DNA of 45,488 nt from assembly GCA_028706295.1 (NCBI GenBank), contig JAQWBQ010000023.1, forward strand, positions 1 to 45,488, given 5' to 3'. Made by a program: the position numbers and the translations under genes. Positions 1 through 8,891 of this stretch are shown piece after piece; positions within the stretch are counted from its first letter, which is position 1, and each line of letters opens with the position of its first letter. This DNA is from Bacteroidales bacterium (GTDB lineage: Bacteria > Bacteroidota > Bacteroidia > Bacteroidales > FEN-979). Under the pieces are notes generated by a model that had not been told where the DNA came from, did not search any database, and saw only the letters and a program-made list of their open reading frames with translations.

Positions 1-95
1 ATTCCCGGACCTTTCCGGCCGCTCAACATACTTTTTACCCGCAGGATAACCCCGGGGAAAAAGAACGCAGTGACGATGGCCAATAAAAATCCCAT
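1..95 (-). CDS. HyfC/NuoH-like membrane subunit, N-terminal fragment
   Basis: The gene runs off the window; only 31 codons are visible. The peptide begins MGFLLAIVTAFFFPGVILRV and continues with a basic stretch ending GRKGPGI. A hydrophobic first helix followed by a basic, Gly-Pro-containing loop is typical of HyfC/HycD and NuoH, the membrane subunit that contacts the quinone or hydrogenase module in group 4 [NiFe]-hydrogenases and complex I. The ATG (95-93) overlaps the stop codon of the upstream HyfB-like gene by one base (TAATG), which implies translational coupling. The HyfB-HyfC gene order supports the call. With so little sequence, the choice between hydrogenase and complex I families is inference. 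Confidence 0.6.
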   Translation of the reverse strand, partial: MGFLLAIVTAFFFPGVILRVKSMLSGRKGPG

Positions 96-2077
96 TATAG
101 AATATTCAGATACAACAACAGAAATATTATCAGGATAAACATAAAAGCATACAAAATATAATGCTGGATATTTCCGGTCTGCAGACGGGCGATCTTCTTC
201 AGGACCAGCATGGAGAAACCAGTGATTTTCAGCAGCAGGACCTTGACAAAATCCTCTGCATGGACTGCAAAAGTCCGGGGCTTCGGGAAAATCTCTGATT
301 CGCCGATCTTTTTGAAGTCGGTTTTTTCATTGAGAACCGGGTGTGCCAATTCCGTAAAACCGGATGCGAAAGAGGTGGCGGTATATTGCTGGCGGGCTGT
401 CGGAGCCGTGTAGCCGCATCCCCAGGTCGGGCCCCGGGTTACCGTTCGCCGCTTCAGGATCCAAATGCGTAACAATATCAATCCTGCCAGAATCAGTACG
501 AAGATATAGCTCAGCCGCGTGATCCGTGTCAGGGCCGGCAGAATGGATTGCGAAATCAGTTCGGTCTCTGTGTTGAATTGAACCCGGATAACATCGCTCA
601 GAGGCGCCACGAAGGCTACCGGAATAAAACCGATTAAAATGATCAGCGCAACGATCAGATACTGTGGAACCAGCATCGGACTGCTGCATTCGGTAACCGC
701 ATGTTTCGGCACGGTACGCGGGCTTCCCAGAAAAGTGATCCCGAAGGCCTTGGTAAAGCAGAGAATGGCCAGTCCCCCGATCAGGACGAGGACGATCAAC
801 GCCAGCATCAGCGCTATCGACTGCATTACCGTGTCGGCGGGTAACCCTTTCAGCAACCCGATATAGATCAGGATCTCCGAAATAAAACCATTGAGGGGGG
901 GCAGTCCGCATATGGCAAGGGCTCCCGTAAGAAACAGGGTCGCCGTTTGCGGCATGCGGTGGATCACCCCGCCCAGTTTTTCGATATCCCGGGTGTGGTA
1001 TGCCTGGTAGACCGATCCGGCAGAAAAGAAAAGCAATGATTTAAACAGCGAATGGTTCAGGACATGTAAGATCCCGCCCGTGAACCCGGCCATAACCATC
1101 CAGGGATTCTGTAAACCGATACCCAGAGCGCCAATTCCCAATCCCAACCCGATGATCCCGATGTTCTCGATGCTGTGGTATGCCAATAGCTTCTTCAGAT
1201 CATGTTGGGTAATGGCCATGATTACACCGAGTATTCCCGAAATGGCCGAAATGACCAACAAAAAGATACCGATCGCGAACCAGTCGGCCCTGACATAAAC
1301 CAGCACCCGGACGATTCCGTAAATTCCCATCTTGATCATCACCCCCGACATGACACCCGATACATGCGAAGGAGCGGCAGGGTGCGCTTCGGGAAGCCAG
1401 GTATGAAGCGGCATAAAACCTGCCTTGATCCCGAATCCCCCGAAGAACAACACAAACAGGAGGAGATTCGAATGATCCGTAAAATACCGTGTAAGTCCGT
1501 CGAAACCAAACAGTCCCGTTTTGGATTCCACAATTAAAAATGCTATGACCAGGAGAACCAACCCGATATGCATCTGGATGAGGTAATTGACGGCCGTTTT
1601 CAGGGTGTTGCGGTTTTCGGCTTCAAACAAAATGAGCATGAACGACGATACCGCCATCAACTCCCAAACGATGAGAAACGCAAGTCCGTCGCGAAGCATA
1701 AGCACACCGAGCATGGAAAAATGAAGCCATACATAACTGAAATAATGAAGTGCGAAGCGCGCGGGTTTTTTTTCACCGATATACGATTTCAGATATCCGT
1801 TCGCGTAAAGCAATCCCGTGAATACGGTAAAATTAGTGACCAGGATGAAGAAGGCGCTCAGGCTGTCGATGGTGAAGGTGATCGTTCCGAGAAAGTTTAC
1901 AGGGGTAAAGGTGAGGGGCTGCGCCGTTGGTTGCATCAGCGCGCTTACTGCGGGAACCGAGGTGGCCAGGATGGCCAGGCAGGTGACCGCCAGGGTATAG
2001 GGATACCGCAATCCCCGGGGCATGACCAGGATCAGAAAGCTGAGAATTACCGGTGCAAGGATGGCAATTGTTTCCAT
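95..2077 (-). CDS. HyfB/HycC-like proton-conducting antiporter subunit (NuoL/M family)
   Basis: A 660-residue polytopic membrane protein of the Mrp/NuoL/NuoM antiporter family. Its length and its pairing with a HyfC-like gene point to HyfB or HycC of membrane-bound hydrogenase/formate hydrogenlyase complexes, where this subunit is thought to translocate H+ or Na+. Numbered from the ATG at 2077, the family residues are present: Glu139 in the TM5 motif (IVWELMA), Lys218 in the broken TM7 helix (GIKAGFMPLHTWLPEAHPAA), Lys249, Lys346 in NHSLFK and Glu401 in GFISE. An upstream in-frame TTG (2089) would add four residues; the ATG is preferred because it is the stronger start codon. Upstream, TTAATTTG (2094-2087) matches seven of eight positions of a -7 box. 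It is coupled to the next gene. The catalytic hydrogenase subunits would lie outside the window, so hydrogenase identity is unproven. Confidence 0.8.
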   Translation of the reverse strand: METIAILAPVILSFLILVMPRGLRYPYTLAVTCLAILATSVPAVSALMQPTAQPLTFTPVNFLGTITFTIDSLSAFFILVTNFTVFTGLLYANGYLKSYIGEKKPARFALHYFSYVWLHFSMLGVLMLRDGLAFLIVWELMAVSSFMLILFEAENRNTLKTAVNYLIQMHIGLVLLVIAFLIVESKTGLFGFDGLTRYFTDHSNLLLFVLFFGGFGIKAGFMPLHTWLPEAHPAAPSHVSGVMSGVMIKMGIYGIVRVLVYVRADWFAIGIFLLVISAISGILGVIMAITQHDLKKLLAYHSIENIGIIGLGLGIGALGIGLQNPWMVMAGFTGGILHVLNHSLFKSLLFFSAGSVYQAYHTRDIEKLGGVIHRMPQTATLFLTGALAICGLPPLNGFISEILIYIGLLKGLPADTVMQSIALMLALIVLVLIGGLAILCFTKAFGITFLGSPRTVPKHAVTECSSPMLVPQYLIVALIILIGFIPVAFVAPLSDVIRVQFNTETELISQSILPALTRITRLSYIFVLILAGLILLRIWILKRRTVTRGPTWGCGYTAPTARQQYTATSFASGFTELAHPVLNEKTDFKKIGESEIFPKPRTFAVHAEDFVKVLLLKITGFSMLVLKKIARLQTGNIQHYILYAFMFILIIFLLLYLNIL

Positions 2078-2186
2078 CAGAGGGTGCAAATTAACGTCAT
2101 TCAGCGTTAAAAATGACCCAACGGAAAAGAAGTTTTAAACAGGAAGGTGTTGGTTGATAACCCACCCATCTGTCAGAATTCGGGAT

Positions 2187-3407
2187 TTATTCGTAGCGCA
2201 AAGCTTCGATCGGGTTCAGCCGTGCAGCCTTTCGGGCTGGATACCATCCGAAAAAGATACCGATCGCCGAAGAGAAAAGGAACGACATCAGGATCGATTC
2301 TGCAGAGATGGTGACAGGCCATTTCAGGATGCTGGCAATAAGCTGCGAGGCGATGACGCCCAGTGATATCCCGATAAACCCGCCGATGAGGCTGATCAGC
2401 AATGCCTCAATGAGGAACTGAAGCAACACATCACGGCCGCGGGCGCCCACGCTCATCCGGATTCCGATTTCCCGGGTACGTTCGGTAACCGAAACCAGCA
2501 TGATGTTCATGATCCCGATCCCCCCTACCAGCAGCGAAATGCTTGCGATGGTAGCCAGGAGAATGGTAAGGATCTTCGACGTCGCCGTTGCCATGTTGGC
2601 AATATCGGTTTGGGTACGGATGGTGAAATCGGGGTCCTCGGAGGGCCCCAGATTGTGCTTTGCCTTTAAAACATCGGTGATCTCCTGGGATGCCGTCGGG
2701 ATTTTGGGTTCCGAGACCGCCGATGCAAGCATACTCTGAATATAGGTCACCGCCATCATTCTTTTCTGGACGGTGGAAAAAGGGGCAACGACAATATCAT
2801 CCTGGTCCTGACCGAAGGCATTCTGCCCTTTTTTCTCGGTAATCCCGACAATCTCAAAAGGAATTTTATTGATCCTGATGAAACTGCCAATCGGGTCGGC
2901 TCCCTCGCCGAACAGGTTGGTCACTACGGTTTGACCGACGATGCAAACTTTAGCTGCACTGCGGTCGTCGTTCATTGTGAATACCATGCCACTGGTAAGC
3001 TTCAAATCGCGGATATTGAAATAGTCGGGGTAGACCCCGTACACCGAGGTTCTCCAGTTGGAATTGCCGTTGACAAGCTGACCGCTCGTCCGCACCTGCG
3101 GGGTAATGTAGGCAACCGAAGGACAACGTTCCCTGATGGCATTCAAATCTTCAATCGTCATCCGTTGTGACGATCCGGCCTCCATCCTGACCCCACCGGT
3201 GCTGCTTGCCTGTGGAAAGATCATCAGGACATTGGTCCCGAGTGAGGAGATCTGCTCCTGGATGCTCTGGCGGGAGCCCTGACCGATAGCGAGCATAGTA
3301 ATAACGGACCCCACGCCGATAATGATCCCAAGCATGGTGAGGAAGGTACGCATCTTGTTTTTTGCCAGCGAGCGTAAAGCCGCTTTCAACAGATTTCTCA
3401 CTTTCAT
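2187..3407 (-). CDS. MacB-type ABC transporter permease (FtsX-like)
   Basis: A 406-residue permease of the MacB/FtsX superfamily. The N terminus has the usual cytoplasmic lead (LLKAALRSLAKNKMRTFLTM), then TM1 (about 20-42), a large periplasmic domain (about 45-280) of the MacB_PCD type, and a C-terminal FtsX-like bundle of three helices (about 285-400) with the signature MLVSVTERTREIGIRMSVGA. In MacB-type pumps this domain couples ATP hydrolysis to movement of periplasmic substrate into a TolC tunnel. In classical MacB the ATPase is fused to it; here the ATPase is a separate upstream gene whose stop codon overlaps this ATG (ATGA, 3407-3404). It is the last gene of the TolC, adaptor, ATPase, permease order. 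Substrate unknown. Confidence 0.93.
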   Translation of the reverse strand: MKVRNLLKAALRSLAKNKMRTFLTMLGIIIGVGSVITMLAIGQGSRQSIQEQISSLGTNVLMIFPQASSTGGVRMEAGSSQRMTIEDLNAIRERCPSVAYITPQVRTSGQLVNGNSNWRTSVYGVYPDYFNIRDLKLTSGMVFTMNDDRSAAKVCIVGQTVVTNLFGEGADPIGSFIRINKIPFEIVGITEKKGQNAFGQDQDDIVVAPFSTVQKRMMAVTYIQSMLASAVSEPKIPTASQEITDVLKAKHNLGPSEDPDFTIRTQTDIANMATATSKILTILLATIASISLLVGGIGIMNIMLVSVTERTREIGIRMSVGARGRDVLLQFLIEALLISLIGGFIGISLGVIASQLIASILKWPVTISAESILMSFLFSSAIGIFFGWYPARKAARLNPIEALRYE

Positions 3408-4159
3408 AGTTCATCCTCCTCTGCCATTACCGGAATCAGTGCCAATTCCTCACGGGCATTTCTTTGTCCGTTCACTTCTACCTCCCGGATTATTTTACCA
3501 TCGCGGAAGGTGATGTTCCTTTTGGTAAATGCCGCGATATCTGCTTCATGCGTAACGATGACGATGGTGATCCCCTGGTTGTTCAGCGACTGAAAGATCG
3601 CCATTACCTCGAGGCTGGTGCGTGTGTCGAGGTTCCCGGTGGGTTCGTCAGCCAGGATAACAACCGGGTCGTTGACCAGCGACCGCGCGATGGCCACACG
3701 TTGCTGCTCCCCGCCCGAAAGCTGGTTGGGAAAATGGTGGGCACGATCGGCAAGTCCAACGGATTCAAGAGCCTTCAGCGACCGGTCGCGCATCTCCTTC
3801 GAAGAGATCTTTTTGTTGTACATCAACGGAAGTTCGACATTTTCCAACGCTGAAGTGCGTGACAACAGGTTGAAAGATTGGAACACAAAACCAATCTTTC
3901 GGTTTCTGAGATTGGCCAGTTGATCATTCGACATACTGCCGACATCCACCTGGTCGAGAAAATAATTTCCCCGTGTGGGGACATCCAGGCAGCCCAGGAT
4001 ATTCATAAAGGTTGATTTTCCGGAACCGCTTTTCCCCATGATGGCCACGAAATCATTGGGTCTGATATCCAGGTTCACCCCGCGGAGCGCGTGTACTTCC
4101 ACGTCGCCCATCCGGTAAATCTTGACCAGGTTTTTAACCGAAATAATAGAATTGTTCAT
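3404..4159 (-). CDS. MacB/LolD-type ABC transporter ATP-binding protein
   Basis: A 251-residue nucleotide-binding subunit of the MacB/LolD class. Walker A is GKSGSGKST (42-50), the signature is LSGGEQQR, Walker B is [13 protein letters not shown] and the switch is IVIVTHE. I placed the start at ATG 4159 because the protein then begins directly with [15 protein letters not shown], the normal family N terminus. A longer in-frame start at 4204 would lie inside the adaptor gene and add an unrelated leader. The adaptor stop (4163-4161) is one base from this ATG, and the stop here overlaps the permease ATG, so the three genes are tightly coupled. It powers the adjacent permease. Confidence 0.93.
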   Translation of the reverse strand: MNNSIISVKNLVKIYRMGDVEVHALRGVNLDIRPNDFVAIMGKSGSGKSTFMNILGCLDVPTRGNYFLDQVDVGSMSNDQLANLRNRKIGFVFQSFNLLSRTSALENVELPLMYNKKISSKEMRDRSLKALESVGLADRAHHFPNQLSGGEQQRVAIARSLVNDPVVILADEPTGNLDTRTSLEVMAIFQSLNNQGITIVIVTHEADIAAFTKRNITFRDGKIIREVEVNGQRNAREELALIPVMAEEDEL

Positions 4160-4160
4160 A

Positions 4161-5519
4161 TTACCGGCCTCCCCTGGCGCCACCCCGCGGCGGCTGTGGA
4201 ACAAATGGATTCTGGGTCTGCTGCTGTGTGCTTGATTGGGCAGTCTGGCCGTTTGTCATGCTTACCACTACCTCTTCGCCTTCCTTGATCCTGCCCATGA
4301 TCTCGGTATTCAGCCCGTCGGAAATCCCGGTTCTGACACGCCGGGGCTTCAGTGAATCGCCCGTTTTGATCCAGATGGTCCCGAAATTCTTACGCCGTAC
4401 CATTTCCGACCCCGAGGATCCTTGTTGCATCCCGCTTTGCCCGGAAGCATTCATACTTCCACCCGGGTGCTGTTCCATTTGGGACCCTCCCCCGGAACCG
4501 CTCGCTCTGCTCCCGGAGCCACTTCCACGGCCTTCACCGGCGCCAGGCCCGAAACGGTGTCGTGCTGAATCAGGCATATTTTTCATGGCGGCATCAATAT
4601 ATTCCTGTGACGGTGTAAAACGCAGGGCCGTGGCAGGAACCTTCAATACATCATTGACCTCCTGCACCAGCACCGTGATGTTGGCAGTCATGCCGGGCAA
4701 CAACTTCAGATCGGGATTCGGTACATCAATAATGACCGTGTAGTTGACGACATTTTGCGTAGTGACAGGCTGCAGACGAACCTGCCTGACAGTGCCACTG
4801 AAAGTCATCTCCGGGTATGCATCTACGGTAAAGATCACCTCCTGCCCCACTTCAATCTTTCCGATATCCCCTTCATCAATATTGGCCTGAACCTGCATCT
4901 TGGTGAGGTCATTGGCGATGGTGAACATCGTCGGGGTACTGAAACTGGCCGCAACGGTTTGTCCCACATCGACAGCCCGCGACACCACCACCCCTGAAAT
5001 CGGCGCAATGATGGTCGCGTACTTCAGGTTGATCAGGGCACGGTTCAGGGCCGCCTTAGCCGAAATGGCATTGGTTTGCGCGGTCTCATATGTACTCAGG
5101 GCCAGATCGTAATCGGCCTGCGCCACTACCTTTTGTTCAAAAAGCAACCGGGTCCGGTCCCATTCCCGTTTCGACTGGCTGGCCTGAATTTCGTTCCGGC
5201 GCAATGTTGCCCGGGCATCTTCCACGGTTTGGGCCAGCAGGGTGGTATCCAGTAAGGCGATGACCTGACCCTCGCGGACCTCCGAATTAAAATCCACGTA
5301 TATTTTTTTAATGATCCCGGATACCTGGGTACCGACCTGCACCGTCGTAACCGCGTTCAGGGTGCCGCTTGCTCTTACAGTAACCCTGATATCGCCCTTT
5401 TCAATTTTAGCAGTCCGCCACTCCACCGCGGCAGCTTTCTTCCTGCCAAGCAACATCCATAAGGCAATGGCGGCAACTACTACAACCACTACTCCGATAA
5501 TCCAATAACTCTTTTTCAT
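4161..5519 (-). CDS. MacA/HlyD-family periplasmic adaptor protein
   Basis: A 452-residue membrane-fusion protein. There is one N-terminal TM anchor (about 5-24), a biotinyl-lipoyl half-motif (about 60-90), a coiled-coil hairpin (about 92-165), the second lipoyl half (APISGVVVSRAVDVGQTV, 171-188) and beta-barrel/membrane-proximal domains to about 300 and from 373. It bridges the inner-membrane MacB-type transporter and the outer-membrane TolC. Two low-complexity segments are odd: a Gly/Ser/Gln/Met-rich insertion at about 318-372 between the beta-barrel and the final strands, and a Gln/Pro/Gly/Arg-rich C-terminal tail (about 425-452). Neighbours are TolC upstream (38 bp gap) and the ATPase downstream (1 bp gap). 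Function is well supported; substrate is not. Confidence 0.92.
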   Translation of the reverse strand: MKKSYWIIGVVVVVVAAIALWMLLGRKKAAAVEWRTAKIEKGDIRVTVRASGTLNAVTTVQVGTQVSGIIKKIYVDFNSEVREGQVIALLDTTLLAQTVEDARATLRRNEIQASQSKREWDRTRLLFEQKVVAQADYDLALSTYETAQTNAISAKAALNRALINLKYATIIAPISGVVVSRAVDVGQTVAASFSTPTMFTIANDLTKMQVQANIDEGDIGKIEVGQEVIFTVDAYPEMTFSGTVRQVRLQPVTTQNVVNYTVIIDVPNPDLKLLPGMTANITVLVQEVNDVLKVPATALRFTPSQEYIDAAMKNMPDSARHRFGPGAGEGRGSGSGSRASGSGGGSQMEQHPGGSMNASGQSGMQQGSSGSEMVRRKNFGTIWIKTGDSLKPRRVRTGISDGLNTEIMGRIKEGEEVVVSMTNGQTAQSSTQQQTQNPFVPQPPRGGARGGR

Positions 5520-5557
5520 AATTAACCCTGTTTAATAAATTCTTATCTCGTCGTTCA

Positions 5558-6901
5558 TCATTCAAATCTGATCTCCTTACCCTGGTAAAAATCGAGGATC
5601 TTATTCTTGAAAATAAGGTCGTACTTTGCCTGGATCATGGTCGATTGCGATTGTGTATAACTGTTCTTCTGGATCAGGAAATCGGTGGCGTTCATGACTC
5701 CTACCGTGAATTTTGTCTCGGCGTTTTTGTATACCGCCTCAACGGCCGCCAACTGTACATTGGTGGCCTCATATTTCTTTGCAGCGGCCTTCAGGTCGGC
5801 ATAGGTCTGTTCAACGCTTTTCCGCAACACATTTTTGGTATTCTGTTCGTTGAGTTGCGCGTTGATCACATTGATCTTTGCCCTTTCGATATTACTTTTT
5901 ATCTGCCGGTTGCTGTAAATGGGAATGGAGAGTCCCAGATTGAACGACTGGCCGATGTTGTCCCAGATCTGTTCGAAAAATGGATATCCCTCCGGATTAA
6001 CAGTTCCTTTGGTCCGGCTTGAAGCGTAATTGGTATTCAGGTTGGCGCCCATGGAAAGACGGGGCCAGTGTGCCCCTTCCGAAACCTTCAGCGCCATACG
6101 GGAAGCAGAAAGCTTCAGGGCAATGCCCGCAATCTGCGGCTGAACGGCCAGCGACTGCTGATAGATCTCTTCATTGGTGCGGGTGAGAGCCGGAACCTGA
6201 TCATTCATGGGAGGAACGGCCACATCAAACTGATCTGTCACCGGGATCTCCATCAGTTGCATCAGGGTGACCCTGGCCAGGTCGAGCTGATTGGTGGCGG
6301 TGATCACCGAAAGATTATCGGTTGCAAGTTGTGAACGGATCTGAAGGAGGTCGCTCTCGGGTGATTTGCCGGCGGAGACCAGCTTTTCGGTACGCTCCAC
6401 CTGTGCACGGGTCGCCTCCTCCTGACTCATCGCGGCAGCCAAAATCTCCCGGTAAAACAACACCTGCAGATAACCGGTTGTAATGTTCAGGGTCACGTCA
6501 TTCCGCGCTTTCTCAATATCGTACTGTCCAGCTTCGACATTTAGCCTGTTTTGCCGGATAGTATTGGAGGTCTGAAGCCCGTTGAAAAGGTTAAAAGTGC
6601 CTGTAACTCCCAGATTGGTAGAATGGTACGCCTCTGTAACGAAGGTGTTCGTGGTGGGATCGATATTTTTTCCGAAATTTAAAGCTTCCGACGCACTCGC
6701 GCTGAATCCCGGTATCCGTGCTGCTTTCGATTGTTCAAGCGTAACTTTGTTGAGTTCATTGGTCATCCGGGTCTGATTCACGGTGATGTTGCGCGCCAAA
6801 GCGGTATCAAGACACTGCTGAAAGGTCCAGACCCGGTTCTGGGCGCCTGCGATAAATGGCATAATCATCCAGAATAACATTGCAATCGTTCTCATTCTCA
6901 T
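5558..6901 (-). CDS. TolC-family outer-membrane efflux protein
   Basis: A 447-residue outer-membrane factor. The N terminus MRMRTIAMLFWMIMPFIAGA is a signal peptide with cleavage predicted after AGA (about residue 20). The mature protein shows the internally duplicated OEP pattern of long alpha-helical hairpins (for example ARAQVERTEKL / SPESDLLQIRSQLAT in the first half, NAETKFTVGVMNATDFLIQ in the second) and beta-barrel strands (about 55-100 and 275-310). TolC proteins form the trimeric exit duct of tripartite pumps. It precedes the adaptor, ATPase and permease genes and follows the LytTR regulator by 72 bp. I see no TAnnTTTG box in that gap, which is consistent with read-through from the regulatory genes. 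Confidence 0.93.
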   Translation of the reverse strand: MRMRTIAMLFWMIMPFIAGAQNRVWTFQQCLDTALARNITVNQTRMTNELNKVTLEQSKAARIPGFSASASEALNFGKNIDPTTNTFVTEAYHSTNLGVTGTFNLFNGLQTSNTIRQNRLNVEAGQYDIEKARNDVTLNITTGYLQVLFYREILAAAMSQEEATRAQVERTEKLVSAGKSPESDLLQIRSQLATDNLSVITATNQLDLARVTLMQLMEIPVTDQFDVAVPPMNDQVPALTRTNEEIYQQSLAVQPQIAGIALKLSASRMALKVSEGAHWPRLSMGANLNTNYASSRTKGTVNPEGYPFFEQIWDNIGQSFNLGLSIPIYSNRQIKSNIERAKINVINAQLNEQNTKNVLRKSVEQTYADLKAAAKKYEATNVQLAAVEAVYKNAETKFTVGVMNATDFLIQKNSYTQSQSTMIQAKYDLIFKNKILDFYQGKEIRFE

Positions 6902-6973
6902 GGCTGTTCATTTAATAATTATCCCCTGTAACCTCCCGTAGAATCATTCCGGTCAACGCTGCTGCAGGGTCTG

Positions 6974-7708
6974 TTATGAAGATTCAGAAGGCTTATCCAT
7001 ATTGATGAGCCTGAAAAGCTGTTCCCGGTAATTTTCACTGACCGGGATCTCTTTTCTGCCAACGGTCAGCATCTGTTTTTGTATGTAATCGATTTTGGGA
7101 AATGAAACAATGTAAGAACGGTGAACGCGGATGAACTGATTCGGGGGCAGCTTTTCCTCAATTGCTTTCATGCTCATCTGGGTGATCACCGGGCGGTCTT
7201 TGACATATATTTTGATGTAATCTTTTAGTCCTTCGATGTACTGAATATCTGAAAAGTTGATCTTAACGAGTTTGTAATCAGCTTTTACAAACAGGAATTC
7301 CTGGGAATTATCCGCTGGTTTCGATGGATGTTGCCCGGTTGTATACGCCCTCAATTCAAGATATTCGCGAACTTTATTCACTGCTTTCAGGAACCGTTCG
7401 AACGAATAGGGCTTCATCAGGTAATCGATTACGTCGAGATCGAATCCCTCCTTCGCGTATGTGGTGTATGCAGTCGTAAAAATCACCAGCGGTTTTTGCC
7501 GGAGGCTTTTCAACAGTTGGATCCCCGTAATATCGGGCATCTGAATGTCGAGGAACAACAGGTCGACCTGGTGCTGACGCAGCATTTCAATGGCTTCGAT
7601 CGCGCTTTTACAGCGGCCGACAAGCTCCAGAAAAGGCACTTTCAGGATATTATCCTCCAAAAGGTCGAGTGCGGGCATCTCATCGTCGATGGCAATACAA
7701 CGGATCAT
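6974..7708 (-). CDS. LytTR-family response regulator
   Basis: A 244-residue regulator. The N-terminal receiver has the acidic pair Asp8-Asp9, phospho-acceptor Asp54 (LLFLDIQMPD) and Lys99 (DYLMKPYS). The C-terminal LytTR DNA-binding domain spans about 130-237 and includes the typical segment FIRVHRSYIVSFPKIDYI. Regulators of this class bind direct repeats near promoters of target genes. Its start overlaps the kinase stop (ATGA, 7708-7705), so the pair is translated together. The next gene in the same direction is tolC of the MacAB-like pump, 72 bp away, which makes the pump the likely target or co-transcribed output; that is inference from context. Confidence 0.95.
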   Translation of the reverse strand: MIRCIAIDDEMPALDLLEDNILKVPFLELVGRCKSAIEAIEMLRQHQVDLLFLDIQMPDITGIQLLKSLRQKPLVIFTTAYTTYAKEGFDLDVIDYLMKPYSFERFLKAVNKVREYLELRAYTTGQHPSKPADNSQEFLFVKADYKLVKINFSDIQYIEGLKDYIKIYVKDRPVITQMSMKAIEEKLPPNQFIRVHRSYIVSFPKIDYIQKQMLTVGRKEIPVSENYREQLFRLINMDKPSESS

Positions 7709-8748
7709 GCTCCCTGTTTTAGTTTCAATTCGACGAGATAGCGGTTGCCCGACTCCTGGATTTTGAGACTGTGTGTGGCGGGATACAACAGCTCAAGGCG
7801 TCGCATCACGTTTTTCAGGCTGGTTCCGGAACCTTTTTTTGAAGAAAGTTCGTGGGACTTCACAATAGTGTTTTCGATCCGAAAGATCAGTTCATGTTCC
7901 TCAACAGCAAGCGAGATTATGATGTCGACGGGCTCCTGGTAACTTATGCCGTGTTTGAATGCATTCTCGACAAAAGGGATAAGCAGCAACGGCTCAATGG
8001 TGTGCAGGTCGGGTTTCCCTTCAACGGTAAAGCTGATCTTCACCTGGTCGGGCAGCCGCAGTCGCTGCAGTTCAATATAACCCTTAAGATACTCCAGCTC
8101 TTTTTCCAAACTGACCTGTTCGTGCTCTGAATCCTCTAACATATACCGCATGATGTCGGCCAGTTTTATGATGGCATCTTCGGTGCGATCTGATTTCTTG
8201 CGGGCCAGCGAACAGATGTTGTTCAGGGTGTTGAATAAGAAATGTGGGTTAACCTGCGATTTCAAAAAGGCAAGCTCCGAAGCCAGTTTTTCGGCCTGCA
8301 TCTCTTTTCGCTGTCGTTCGTTACGTAACCATTCACGTGTGATCCTGATAGCGCTGCTCAACGCGAAAGCCAGAAAACAGGAGGACATCGGATAGATAAA
8401 GGAGGACCGGAATTTAAAAGGGAAATACCACACAACCTTATCAATGTGGTAACTGATATAAACTCCAACCACATTTACCAGGCAAATCACGATCAATCCG
8501 GCCAACAGGAACAGGAAGTAAACAATCATTTTCTTTTTCAGAAAATACCTCGGGATCAGGAAAAGGTAATTATAATAGAAAAAAATGGCGACGAGTGCCG
8601 TAAGGAAAGAACCCATGATCAGGTAGTTCCGTCGCATTACTTCATTCTGGAAAAAAAATAATAAAGGAAACGCGAAATAGGCCAGCCAGAGGAAGATATG
8701 TATCCATACACTGTATGATCTGAAATACCGGTGATCTGCCTTTTTCAT
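7705..8748 (-). CDS. LytS-type sensor histidine kinase (His_kinase PF06580 family)
   Basis: A 347-residue kinase. Four hydrophobic segments (about 11-33, 43-66, 74-99 and 117-137) form a membrane module without a recognisable large extracellular sensor. A short coiled coil (138-165) leads to the phosphoacceptor motif FLKSQVNPHFLFNTLNNI with His169. A truncated HATPase domain follows, with the N-box in LLIPFVENAFKHGI and a glycine-rich lid (SKKGSGTSLKNVMRRLELLY). This architecture is the standard partner of LytTR regulators in Bacteroidota. It is the first gene of the run leading into the efflux genes. Upstream, TAATTTCG (8770-8763) is a seven-of-eight -7 match; the -33 box is weak. Confidence 0.94.
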   Translation of the reverse strand: MKKADHRYFRSYSVWIHIFLWLAYFAFPLLFFFQNEVMRRNYLIMGSFLTALVAIFFYYNYLFLIPRYFLKKKMIVYFLFLLAGLIVICLVNVVGVYISYHIDKVVWYFPFKFRSSFIYPMSSCFLAFALSSAIRITREWLRNERQRKEMQAEKLASELAFLKSQVNPHFLFNTLNNICSLARKKSDRTEDAIIKLADIMRYMLEDSEHEQVSLEKELEYLKGYIELQRLRLPDQVKISFTVEGKPDLHTIEPLLLIPFVENAFKHGISYQEPVDIIISLAVEEHELIFRIENTIVKSHELSSKKGSGTSLKNVMRRLELLYPATHSLKIQESGNRYLVELKLKQGA

Positions 8749-8891
8749 GCTTCCGATTTCGGCGAAATTATTTATTTTTCAGGTATTGCATCCAACTTTA
8801 TAGATATTTTTATATTATTTAACGATCATCTGGATTTTTTCACCGATGATCCGATTCCGGAAGTTCAAATTCTTTGTTATATTTGTCGCCT
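8749..8891. promoter_or_regulatory. Divergent promoter region between lytS-like kinase and rpoN
   Basis: A 143-bp AT-rich gap between divergent genes. On the plus strand TATATTTG (8878-8885) is a perfect match to the Bacteroidota -7 element and ends only six bases before the rpoN ATG (8892); the -33 position (near 8854-8857) reads ATTC and is weak. On the minus strand TAATTTCG (8770-8763) is a near match for the kinase gene. If the plus-strand box is used, the rpoN mRNA would be leaderless or nearly so. Confidence 0.5.
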
